This document shows, piece after piece, positions 11,660 to 22,339 of a DNA stretch of 64,000 bases (position 1 is the first letter of the stretch; every line of letters begins with the position of its first letter). This stretch comes from Delphinus delphis (Eukaryota > Chordata > Mammalia > Artiodactyla > Delphinidae). A program made the position numbers and the translations under genes. The notes beneath the pieces were generated by a model that searched no databases, had not been told where the DNA came from, and saw only the letters and a list, made by a program, of their open reading frames with translations. The DNA is taken from positions 59,961,740 to 60,025,739 of the forward strand of contig NC_082691.1 in assembly GCF_949987515.2 (NCBI RefSeq), in the 5' to 3' direction.

Positions 11660-11780
11660 TAGGTCTCGGCCCTTGTTACTCAGAGTGTGGTCTGAGGACC
11701 GGCAGCGTGTGTATTACCCAGGCGCTTCTTAGAAATGCAGGATCTCTAGCCCAGCTTCCTTCTCTCCAGAATGAGGATGG
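11660..11780 (+). mobile_element. MER5-like hAT-Charlie DNA transposon fragment
   Basis: 'ttgttactcagagtgtggtc', 'tgaggaccggcagcgtgtgt' and 'cttcttagaaatgcaggatc' match the beginning of the MER5/MER20-type non-autonomous hAT elements. The second half and one terminal repeat are missing or too diverged to see. Orientation is tentative. Confidence 0.55.
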
Positions 11781-11789
11781 TGTCTCTTC

Positions 11790-14700
11790 TTTCCACCCTC
11801 ACAAGAGTAAAGTGAAAAGGAAATAAAAGATTTAAGAGTGCTTGGGATCTTAGAAAGAAAAGGTAGTAACTTAAGCCAAAGAGCTATGATAAATTTATGT
11901 TGCTGGATGCTGAGAACTGCTTGCTCTCTGTTCCCAGAATTCTCTGTTTAAAATAGGAAAGGGAGCTTGCTGTGTTTGGTATATGCCATCAGAATTAGTT
12001 TGAATATTCCATTGAATAATAGATGCAGTGATTTTAAGAAAAATATTAGAAGCTGTCCCACTATTTGTCAGTCTGTCTTTTCCCTTTCTTGTTTTAAATG
12101 CTTGTAAGAATTCCACACCAACAGGGAGCACTAGGGACAATGGCTTATCCCTCCTTAGAATGCTCTAGAAAGGGTAGCTTGTCTCTCACATTTCTCAACT
12201 CATCAGGATGGGTTGTGACGTATGAAGATGAATCTTAACAAGTGGAAGTTGTGGGTGATGACTATGCTGTGAGTTTGCCATGGGTACCTTTGGTTTCCCA
12301 TTCAAGAAACAGAAAGTTAATCTGGCCATTTGAATGCGTGGCTTTGTTGGAAGAAGCCAATGCTAAATTCACAAGTGTCTCTGTTAAAGATTTCTTTTCT
12401 TCTCAGATGACTGTGGGAGCCAATGTTGCACCACCTAAAGCAAAAACCTATAATATACTAAGAGGGTGGGGTCGTTAAAGACAGCATTTCAATCTCAAGG
12501 GACTCCTTCACTCCAGGGGCTTGGCTTTGGGCAAACAATTCACAGTTAGGCAAGCTAATTGTAATTATTTTATTTTCCTTTCAAGGGGAGAAAAACATAA
12601 AATGTGCTAGAGTTTACTAGCAGTTTTACAGCATTCCTTCTCCCCTGGAGTTCTGCTTCCTGCCCCACGGCTGCCCTCTTGCAGGACCTTAGTATCTGGC
12701 CATTGTTAGTACAATGCTGGTGTTTGTGAAACAATCATTTAAGGGTTAGCACTAAATTCTAAGATGGGTATTGACTCTGTCAGTAATGTACCCAGCTGGC
12801 CCAGGGCTGTACAGTTGGATGACATTCCTAGGCTGTGTCACTGCCCTGACAGGTGTGGGTGTTTCTCTGTTACACGTGACCTCCCGACCCACTCTGTCTT
12901 CTCGTTTATTCCCAATCCTGGGGTGTTATGTGTCTCTCCTGGTGTGTTCTAGGAGATAATGGTCACTTTTAGGACTCTATCTTGTTGCCGAGCTTGAAGG
13001 AAGCTGTTTCTTTGCTTCACATCCTTCCCTGTTGTGCTTACCATGTTGATTCCAACCCCTACTTCCTGTCATTTCCATTTTCTCCACGTGACCCATCTAA
13101 AACCTTGCCCGGATGATCATGGGGGCTCAGCAAGTAACAACCCAACCCATCTCACCAGTGGATTCAGAATGAAACTCTAGGTGGTAACATTTGGGGATGG
13201 TTGACTCTTTTAGTTCTCTCAGCAAAGAGGAAATGAGTACTTATTTTAAAACATGAGTTCCCTCTGGAGACTGTGTCTTTAAATGAGCATTTGAAATTGC
13301 AGATAGTTTTCTTTTTTTTTCTCTGAGGCTGCACAGAACCATATTGTAGTAATATTCTGATTTTTATCACAACCTCAAATATTTAAGTGTCAAAATCTGG
13401 CCAAGCCACCTGCAAATGTTTGCCATGGCTACTGGCCAACAAAAACAGCAAACAGCAATGAAAGTCTTCATTCAGGCTCAGCACTTAAGCTGCATCCAGC
13501 CAGAGAGGCTGGGACCCACCTGTGCCCACGCACAGGGCTCTTTTGCTGCGGCCAGTGGGTGTGTTCACGACTAGAACTTTGCGGGAGAGGGAGGGGGCTG
13601 CCTGTCTCCTATTCCCCCCTTTTCTTCCCTTCGACTAGTGCTCGGCTTCTGTTGCCAATCCCACTTTTGTTCTCCTTTCTGCCACTACCCCGCTTCATGT
13701 TGTATTTAAACTTAGCGGTTTGAATGGATTGGGAGTGATATTGACATGAAGGACGGGGAAATGAGAGTAGTGCCTGTTCTCAGGGAAGATTTGGGGGACA
13801 AAGTTTATGCATCCTTGTGTGCGCATTTGATTTTCGGACTTTTGGAGCAGGCATTGAGCCAAAGTAGAACAAAATGAGTGTGTATGCAAAAATCTGAAGA
13901 AATAAGGTTATAAAAGTAGGTAGACAAACCACATGGGCAACTTTCAGTGCATCCCATGTCCCCCCCAACACACACCATGCCGATGCCCAGTTCTGTCCAA
14001 GTAGCACTTTTATCCCAATAGAAACTGGAGGTAAGTATAAATATCCCAAATTGCACTCGTGTGGTTAGGCAGCCTAGAAAATCACACAGCGCTTAGAGAG
14101 TGTAGGAGGCATCCCCAAACTAGTGACTACTTGTGCTTAGTCAAACGGGCAGACGCCCTGTCGGAAAGAGTGTCTTTGGCTGATTGATGGTAGCATTTTA
14201 GGAGATAAGTTTTCCAGGTGAAAAAAAAAAAAAGAGTGAGCCATGGGCTGTGGGAGAGACAGAAAACAAGCATGTGTTAAATATAGATGAAATCGATTCA
14301 AGCTTGGACCAAATATGTGGCAGATTCCAAGCAGTATCTCTACTCCAGTCATTTTTATTAGATATCATGTAACAAGCTCATTAATTCAGGACCAAGTCTG
14401 CAAAACCCGGGAAAATGGTGGATGAGTAGGTAACAGTAATGCAAATGCTCTCTGTCTCTTCTTCTGTTTTTTTCTCTCTTTATCTCTCTCTCTCTCCTCA
14501 TATGAGACATTTTTGTAGGAGCCAGTAATCAGTTACGTAGGTGGCTATAATCTTAATATACCCCAGCCTTCCTAAAGAAGCCGATTTCTCTTTATGGAGT
14601 CAATGTTATTAGATAATTCATGCTCAGTAATTCTTCAGGAGAACTGTGAAGATAATATAGAGTGTAGAGGTCTACAAAAATGGATGTCAGTACAGAGTTC

Positions 14701-16255
14701 TGACGGGTTATGGGAGGCACTGCCAAAATATTCCACAAAATTTCTTCCTGTTTTCAAAATGTTCCATAGATTTAGTTCTCTGTATGGAATTGGGCAAATA
14801 CATAAGCTCTTTAGATTACTGGTGACAATTATTTGACAGTAATTGTTCACAATGGAGGTGTGATACATCTAACATCAGAATATACAAGTGTTCCTACCAA
14901 GGCTGATATTTGCACAAAAGGTATCTGGTCCATTGTGGAATATTCTATTTAAGATATCAGGAAACTAGAAAATATGTTCAACAGCGTGTGTATATGAAAC
15001 CTCTCCCTGATTATATGCCGGTTTTAGTCCTGGCAAATATATGTTTGTGTGATGTGCAGCTCTATTAGCTGTTCGGTCATAAGCGCTATTTGCATGAAGC
15101 TGTCCTTAGGCAATGTAGACCTAAAACTTAGCCAGAAATTTGTATAAAATATCGTAGAAGCAAATCTTGTTTTATGTAAAAATAAAAAGGAACTGATACT
15201 CATCATAAATTGTATTTCTCACAGCTTTTACGTGATTCTTTAATAATAATACTAATGAAAAGAAGAGCTTATCCCATCTCAGAACTTGTTGGCATAAAAA
15301 GCAACACCACCTTGCCTATCGGGGAGAGTCATGTGGCTTTGTTGTATGAGTTGTCGTTGCTGCTTGAGGTGTCCATCGAGATGGGAATGTTAATTGATTC
15401 GAAGGTTTTTGTGTTATTGTTGCTCTGAAAAAAAAAAAAAGGAGAGTGGTCAATAAATGATGCCATCACAGAAAGGCGCCAATTAAAGAAGCCTTAGATA
15501 ACAAAGCAGGTTACAGTTTAAGAATGTGCTTGCTCTGTAAGTGCATAGGTGTATAAATCCATTATTAAGAGTTTTCTTAAACTCCACAAACCAACGGAAC
15601 ATGATTAAGAGTGTCACTGCCCACAACCGGGCAGTGCTAGCGGCGTCCAGGCCAGCCTCTTCTGCTAGAGGCAGCAGCCGGCAGGCCCCGGCTTATCACT
15701 GGCTGCCCCTGCCCCCTACCCTTCTCCAGGACAGCCTGAAGCCTCCTTTGAGTAATTCAGAACAGAAGCCATCATTTCCTGCTTTGTGTTTTGCTGAATA
15801 TCACGGCCGTGAACATTGCTTTATTGTTAGAAAGTTGCTGGATCTTTCACAGCGCCGAGAACATTTACGAGGGCCCTTCAAGGGGATGCTTTCTGGGAGG
15901 GTTGACGGACTTAACCATATGGCTCCCGTTAAACCCCATACAGAGCCTTGAGAAATTACCTCTGACAAGGGGGCCAGCAGCCTTCCACTCACAGAGTTTT
16001 ATGTGTGGAATGAAACATTAAGTACTGATACTTGAGGAAATATAAGGTTTCTTAACATTCAAAAGTTGTAATACCACATGGTATTGTGGCCAGATGAAGG
16101 GGGCAGAGCCAGAACACCAGAGCACATGGCTGCATATTCCAAGAAGCAGAAAAACACCCCTGCTCTCCTCTCTGAATCTGGTTCTTGCCTGTGATCCCTC
16201 AGGCCAGTCTTGTATGTCTTGGTGTCTCAGCTTCTCACCCAGAACACAGCAAGTC
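11790..16255. other. Repeat-poor intronic stretch
   Basis: No interspersed repeat, exon or RNA gene was recognised in about 4.4 kb. It contains short simple tracts: an A run at 14221-14233, a T/C-rich tract at about 14456-14503 and an A run at 15427-15440. A stretch at about 15600-15980 is richer in G+C than its surroundings and reads as single-copy sequence. Open frames here (for example 136 codons at 15541-15951) resemble no protein I know. Confidence 0.5.
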
Positions 16256-16261
16256 TGGTAT

Positions 16262-16457
16262 CTTAGCTTGGACTGCTATAGAAAAATACCATAGACCCGG
16301 TGGCTTAAACAATAGGCATTTATTTCTCGCAGTTCTGGAGGCTGGAAAGTTCAAGGTCAAGGTGCTGGCAGATTTGGTTCTTGGTGAGGGCTCTCTTCCT
16401 GCCTCGCAGATGGCCGGCATCTCACTGTGTGATCACCTGACCTCTTCTTCGTGCATG

Positions 16458-16488
<31 letters not shown>

Positions 16489-16700
16489 GCAGATTGACAG
16501 AGAGACAGAGAGAGAGGAGAAAGAGACGGAGAGATGGTGTCTCTTCCTCTTCTTAGGACACTAATCCCATTATGGGGGCTCATGACCCGTTTAAACCTAA
16601 TTACCCGCAAAGGCCTCACCTCCTACTACCATCACACGGGGGTTAAGTCTTCAACATATGAATTTGGAGGAAGACACGTTCAGTCCATAACAGCTAGTCT
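16262..16700 (-). mobile_element. MaLR (MLT1/MST-type) LTR, antisense
   Basis: Antisense solo LTR of the ERVL-MaLR group: 'ggtggcttaaacaataggca', 'tttatttctcgcagttctgg', 'aggctggaaagttcaaggtc', 'ggtgagggctctcttcctgc' and a late 'gaggaagacacgttcagtcc'. A GA/GACA simple tract (about 16456-16535) has expanded inside it. No internal retroviral coding sequence is attached, so this is a solo LTR. The subfamily within MLT1/MST is not resolved. Confidence 0.8.
16456..16535 (+). repeat. GACA/GA-rich simple repeat
   Basis: A purine-rich run of GA and GACA units inside the antisense MaLR LTR. The 123-codon and 65-codon frames that cross it consist of Arg/Glu/Thr or Ser/Leu/Cys repeats and are not genes. 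Confidence 0.85.
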
Positions 16701-16794
16701 TCTTGGGAAAGAAAATTGAAAGTCACTCTTCAGTGGCTTGAGCTATTTGTTAGAAAAGCCCGGGATTAGCAGGCTGATACTAAAGAGAAGAAAG

Positions 16795-16985
16795 GAAGCT
16801 AACGTTTATCCAACATCTACTATGTGCCAGGCACTGATCTAGCTTTGCATGTTGTTTTCTATCACATTCCAAGAGCCCAGAGGGGTAGACGTTAGTTGCT
16901 CTGGGTTTTTTTTTTTTTTTTGCTCTAGGAAGAGAAGTAACTTGTCCAAAGTCATTCAGCCAGTGAGATGAGCAGATTTTTGAAT
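16795..16985 (-). repeat. MIR SINE, antisense, with a T run inserted
   Basis: 'aacgtttatccaacatctac', 'tatgtgccaggcactgatct', 'gaagtaacttgtccaaagtc' and 'attcagccagtgagatgagc' are the ordered blocks of an antisense MIR. A run of about 17 T bases around 16906 interrupts the middle. Confidence 0.8.
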
Positions 16986-17804
16986 GTGGCTCTATTGGAC
17001 TTCAAAGCACATGTTTTTCCTGTGCTCTTGCCCATAGCAATCCCAGTGCTGTGGAAGACACATGAGCATGTCTCACCATTTGGGAGAGTCATCTAACCAC
17101 AAGAGTTGGCTAATGCTTAGTCTCTGGTTACAGTGTAAAGAGCTTCTGTGCTTTCACACACCTGCAGGGCAGTCAAGGGCAGAGGTGGACACACCGAGTT
17201 GCCAGCAGCTGCTTCAGTCCTTCAGTAGAAATACACAGGAGTTCCCTGGCCCTCAAGGAAGGGGGATTGGGGGCTGTTTGAGCACATGGATACAAAAAGG
17301 CCCTGTACCTGGGAGATCTGGCCAAATACCCTTATTTGTAAGAAAACCAAAGTCAGCACTGAGAGTGCTGCCCTTTTCCCAGCCATTTGGTTGCTGTACA
17401 GTTGGCTTTGTGGTTTGCAGGAAGACCCTATCCCCTGCCCAGATGAAGTGTGACTTCCAGCCTATTCTGATTCCTGTGTGGATAGGTGACTTTGCCTGTG
17501 ACATCCTCTTGGGGGGGGATTTCATTTCTGAATCTTACAAACAGAAGCCCTGCTCACAAAGTTCCAGAACCTTCCATATAAGTGTCTCTGTGTGTTTTGA
17601 CCTTCTCTCCCCCCCCCCCCCCGCCATTTCTAGACTAGATAGGCACAGGTTAGGGTCTGCTTCTAGAGCAAGTAGCCTAGGATCATTCAGTCTGTGTCTG
17701 TTGTAAATTTGGACACTTGTTCTTTTGTGCAGCATGTTGAAAAGATATGCCTGGAAAAGACGAGCTTGCTCAGAGCCAAACCATGTCAGGTCAGAGGGGA
17801 GTCT

Positions 17805-17930
17805 TGGAAAAGCATTGGCCTTGGGTTCAGAAGTCATGGGTTTAGGCTCTGCCACTCAGAAAGGTTTATAACCTTGGCCAAGTGCACAACAGCCCTCGGC
17901 CTCAGTTCCTTCATCTATATGTGAAAAGTT
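17805..17930 (+). repeat. MIR SINE, sense
   Basis: 'ttgggttcagaagtcatggg', 'taggctctgccactcagaaa', 'taaccttggccaagtgcaca' and 'ggcctcagttccttcatcta' match the MIR head and core in sense orientation. Confidence 0.8.
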
Positions 17931-18129
17931 TAACCAGCTGATTACAAGTCACTCTCAGCAACACAATCCTCATTCAGTGCTTCTTTTCTGTCTCAAATAT
18001 ATTTTCTCCTTCGGTTTGTTTTCCTCCAGGAGCTGAGTTTGGTAGGGGGTCTAGATGATCTGAGTTCCAGGATGAGTTCATGTGCCCACATGGGTAAGAA
18101 CAGGATAGGACTTGGGAATGCTTGGGAAG

Positions 18130-18455
18130 AGGAGACCAGTACAGTCAAGAGAAGGGTCCTAACATATGAAGCCAGAGAGACCTGACTTCCAGGCTCAAAT
18201 CCTAGGTGAATCACAACAAATTTATAATTCTATCACATGGGAATGAACACACCCGTTTTACAGCTGAGTAAAGTGAGGTTCAGAGATTACATGACTTGCC
18301 CTAGGTCATACTGATGATGGCAAGAGGCAGAACTGGAAGCCAGGCCACCTACACCTCACTGTCCCAAGGGTCCAGATGAACTTGACTTCTCCAAGTTTTG
18401 ATTTCCTCACATGTAAAATGAGGAAGCATCACTAGAAAATTCTCAAAGTCTCATC
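18130..18455. repeat. Cluster of MIR-family fragments
   Basis: Three adjacent pieces: a diverged sense head (about 18150-18235), a clear antisense piece (18245-18365) with 'ttttacagctgagtaaagtg' and 'catgacttgccctaggtcat', then a sense 3' piece (18375-18455) with 'ttgatttcctcacatgtaaa' and a 'tcatccagcactaaaa' tail typical of MIR3-like elements. Confidence 0.6.
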
Positions 18456-18459
18456 CAGC

Positions 18460-19705
18460 ACTAAAAAGCTGATGATTTTCATAACAGATTTAATTTTGAA
18501 AACTACTTGGAAGGTCAGTTGTTTGGGGGCTCAGTGCTATACACAAGACTATGTAGTTTCCTCCCTTGCACTAATCTTATCAACAAACTGTTCTTTTATT
18601 CTCATTTTGCTCAAAGTGGCTTATTGCTGAAGATCTGACTAGAAAAACACCTAAACAACAGAACAGTCTTTTAGTGAAAGACATGAAACAAGTGTAATGC
18701 AAGAAATTGGGACAATTATCTTGCTAGACACAGCTCTATGGGAAAATGCAGTCCACTGTCTTCTTTTTTAGACTTAACTGTTTTTGGGGTTACTTTATAG
18801 ATGGCCTGAAACATAAGGCTTTAGCTTATATCAATATTTAGTGTTTTCCTAGGGGTAAGCCTTGGATAAGATGCCAAATAACTAAACACTGGGAGTTGAG
18901 GATATATATTTCCCATAATATAAGATGCAATGATTAACTGCACCTTTCTGTACTTGTCAGAGTTCCTACATGGGGATTGGCTCAGTATTTTCTGTTTTCA
19001 GGGCCAGAATCACGAAAGCCTAGCTGGCTCACCACTGTAGGTTTACATGAGTCCCAGTGTTGTGTTTAAAAGAGTCCCAGAGCTAAGTGTAATTATTCCT
19101 TGAATAACACCAAAAGGTTTAGTAACATGGGAAAATGACTGGTGTGTGCAACGCTCTCCAAGGTGAGCATGTTAGGAGAAATGAACCTGATAAAGCAGAG
19201 CTGGTCCTTTGCAACTGGGAGGACACTTTGCTTTTTTGAAGACTGAGCATGTGCTTGTAACATGGCAGTGTCCCAGGGAGCATTTCTGATTATTTGTAAC
19301 TTTCACATTCTTACAGACTATATGTCTCATAAAGTATAAATAACTCTTGTCTGAAACTGATTGACAAGTAGTTTCTGAGTTAAAAGAGAAGGACTGCAGA
19401 TAACCTGTGGTGCCCATTGCAATACTATGTATTCACATAATTGGACATTTTAGGATTTAAAAGATAAAGGATTCAATAAGTTCTCTCATATGTATTTTTC
19501 AGTAATATTAGTCCAAATGGATTTTCTTTACCATTATTTTTTATATCCTTTCTATGGAGGATTTAGTTAAAGATGATACAAACTATGTGGACATTTTACC
19601 TTTGGTTGGATGAGAATATCACATAAATATCCAGTTTGGTCTTGGATTTTGGATACAAAGGGAATCCTTCTGTTAAGTTTCAATTACATGCAAATGGAAT
19701 CCTAT
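18460..19705. other. Intronic stretch without recognised features
   Basis: AT-rich single-copy sequence. I saw no exon, RNA gene or repeat family here. The minus-strand frame at 19172-19417 shows no recognisable motif. Confidence 0.45.
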
Positions 19706-19870
19706 TTCAGTGAGGCAGTGCAATGCCATTGCTAGAGATTTGAGAGCCTGGCTGGTGGTTCTGACTCCACCACTCACAACCCCTTGACCTCTCTGGGCCC
19801 TAATTTTCCATCTTATAAAATGAAAGAATGAAACTAGATTGTCTAACAAGTGCCCTTTTCTAGCTCTTAG
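19705..19870 (+). repeat. MIR/MIR3-like SINE, sense
   Basis: 'tggttctgactccaccactc', 'cccttgacctctctgggccc', 'taattttccatcttataaaa' and the tail 'aaactagattgtctaacaag' fit a sense MIR3-type element. Confidence 0.65.
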
Positions 19871-19874
19871 GAAC

Positions 19875-20890
19875 ATGTTTGTTTCCTTATCATGACTACC
19901 ACTCGACCACAGCACTGTTTGGCTGGTAGGGATTATGGAAGAAAACATTTCATAAAACAGATACGCCACATTTAGCAGACAATCTAGTAATCTATTTACC
20001 GAGTATGTTGTGCTTTTGGTAAATATCAACTATAAACTTTCTATAGAGTAATAAACATTCTTAATGGTACCAGACACATTTAAAAGAACTTGGAGTTTTA
20101 TAGTTTCCCCTGCTTTGGCAAAGTGCATTTTGGCTGGTGAATAGACCGGTAAAGTCTGTAAAATGATAGGACCCTGGTGAGTGTGGGGTACAGACATGCT
20201 GGAATGTGCTTGGGTTGCTTTTTACAGAGTTGCAGGTCTTTGCAGAGAACAGATGGCCCCAGACATCTTTGAAATGCTAGAAATGACTTCCTGAGTATAC
20301 TCGTCATATATTGGTTCCGATCTGGTAATTCATAAGCCAAATACACAGCACTTTACAGCTGACCTCCGATCTATTATTTTCAGTCCATAAAACCAATAAA
20401 CATCGGTACACAAACAATCATAATGACGACTGCCACAACAAACACCCATCCCCGGGTCACCAAGCCACTGAACACTTGTCAAATGTACGGTGGCATTCTC
20501 AGCATCTGTAGGGGCTGGAGGCCAAGCGTTTGGCAGGCTCTTAGGGATCACTGCTTAGTGTGACATTTCTTCTCACTCTTCCCAGAGTTTTGCTCAAATT
20601 GAATACTTGAAGAGATAAGCAGTAAAGTGCTAGATTGAAGAGAACTGGAGACTGCTTCCACTTCAGTATTATTAGGGTAGTATGAGTGACGCCATTTGAT
20701 GAGCCTGCAAACTCAGTGAAACCAAAGTCTACCCCTGAAGCTTTCTATAACTCTATATTGAGTCAGGGTGTATTTTTAATGACAAAATTAGACAAAAATG
20801 CAACTTTATAGTTACATGTTTCAAATCACAGCCTCTCTAAAACATAGAAAGAATGAATTTAAAAATAATCTGAACTAAATTGTATATTGT
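19875..20890. other. Intronic stretch, no repeat recognised
   Basis: No repeat family was recognised. A minus-strand frame around 20490-20390 happens to encode a short hydrophobic run (see findings). Nothing else stands out. Confidence 0.4.
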
Positions 20891-20895
20891 TAGAG

Positions 20896-21143
20896 GAGAC
20901 TGGGGAATTTTTTTTTTTTTTTTTTTTTTTTTTTGCGGTACGCGGGCCCCTCACTGTTGTGGCCTCTCCCGTTGCGGAGCACAGGCTCTGGACGCGCAGG
21001 CTCAGCGGCCATGGCTCACGGGCCTAGCCACTCCGTGGCATGTGGGATCCTCCAGGACCGGGGCACGAACCCATGTCCCCTGCATCGGCAGGCGGACTCG
21101 CAACCACTTGCGCCACCAGGGAAGCCCGAGACTGGGGAATTTT
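20896..21143 (-). mobile_element. CHR-type tRNA-derived SINE with perfect target-site duplication
   Basis: The element proper (20912-21127) lies on the minus strand: a long T tract, then 'gcgggcccctcactgttgtg', 'ccgttgcggagcacaggctc' and the end 'cgccaccagggaagccc', which is the start of the SINE read backwards. The 16-bp duplication 'gagactggggaatttt' flanks it at 20896-20911 and 21128-21143 without mismatch. CHR SINEs are restricted to the whale, hippo and ruminant lineage, and the perfect duplication and long tail point to a fairly recent insertion. Frames of 70-147 codons across it are not genes. Confidence 0.95.
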
Positions 21144-22035
21144 AATCTCAAGTTGCATCCAAATGAAAATTGTGTGTGTGTGCCTGGTGTGTATGTGTAC
21201 ACACATTTCCTAATACTTTTCTTTACTGGAACATCATTTAGGCCATTTGACATGTATATAACCTTATTCAAAACTCTTGAAGAAATTTTCCAGGGGTATT
21301 CCACAAAGCATGATTTTTCATAATGCCCTGAATGTCCTTTATAACCCCCCTCTTACATGACAATAAACTACGCCAGCACCTTGGAGCCACTTTTAAAGAA
21401 TAGTCACAGAGACTAACAAGCATAATAAGATTAAAAAGGAAAAAAACTCATGTAGCTTCACGTTAGGCCCTTAACCTAGTTTTCAGAAAACTGAAACAAT
21501 TCCTCATTATCTAGAAAATGACCATTTGGTTGATGAATTATGTTTTCAGGAGTAGCCACTTTTTATTTCTCTGACACCTTGACATCACTGGCGTGTGGGG
21601 TGAGATACTTAAGTGCTAATGCGGAGGCCCCTGGAGGGTGGTGACAGCTAGATCCTAGAGTCGGGGAGAGAGAACGCCACCTCAGGGGGTGGCTCCCTCC
21701 CTGTGAGGAACAGGGTGAATATCTCATAGAAAAGTGGCTGTGGCACTAACCATGGGCTTGGGGCTTCACCAAAGAAGGATTTGATCTACTGGGAGATTCT
21801 GATTCATAACTGAAGTGAAATGGGGGTGGCAGGGCACTCCTCTAGAACCCTGACTTTCTCTTCCTCCTCTCTCCCTCTTTCCTCTCTCTTTTCCCGTCTC
21901 CCCTAGAAAGAAAGGAGGAATCCCTCAAATTATTCATATCTGCCATTTGGCCATGGCTCTGGCTAAAAGTCTGGAATTGGAGAAAGCTTAAAACTTTTAA
22001 CTAAAAGGAAAATAAGAGATTTTCCTTTTAGATTT

Positions 22036-22080
22036 TGTGTGTGCGTGTGTGTGTGTGCGTGTGTGTGTGTGTGTGTGTGG
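22036..22080 (+). repeat. (TG)n microsatellite
   Basis: Mostly uninterrupted TG units with a few GC variants. Alternating purine-pyrimidine sequence of this type can adopt Z-DNA. Confidence 0.95.
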
Positions 22081-22215
22081 TGTCAATTACTCGAAACGTC
22101 CCAATCCCCCCTCATTGTGTGGATAGCTGCTATTTATTTAATTTAGCTCTGTAGTCAAGCACTTAGCAGGAAACCAGAGGAGTGACTTTGTCCAGATCTC
22201 TTTTGGCAAATGCGT

Positions 22216-22217
22216 AT

Positions 22218-22302
<85 letters not shown>

Positions 22303-22335
22303 GGAGAGAGAGAGAGAGAGAGAGGGAGAGAGGTT
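22216..22335 (+). repeat. Compound (TG)n(AG)n microsatellite
   Basis: A TG run (22216-22263) passes directly into an AG run with several GGGAG variants (22264-22333). Frames on both strands made of His/Thr, Ser/Leu or Glu/Arg repeats are artefacts of it. Confidence 0.95.
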
Positions 22336-22339
22336 GATT

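Noticed and set aside
17062..17706. 214-codon open frame on the plus strand
   Set aside because: Composition is that of random intron, it spans a C-homopolymer and shows no recognisable domain. Its stop-free length alone is weak evidence.
20880..21323. 147-codon frame across a SINE, with similar frames at 44.5, 47.2, 60.4 and 61.3 kb
   Set aside because: All of these translate the CHR SINE body, which recurs with the same peptide-like text in every copy.
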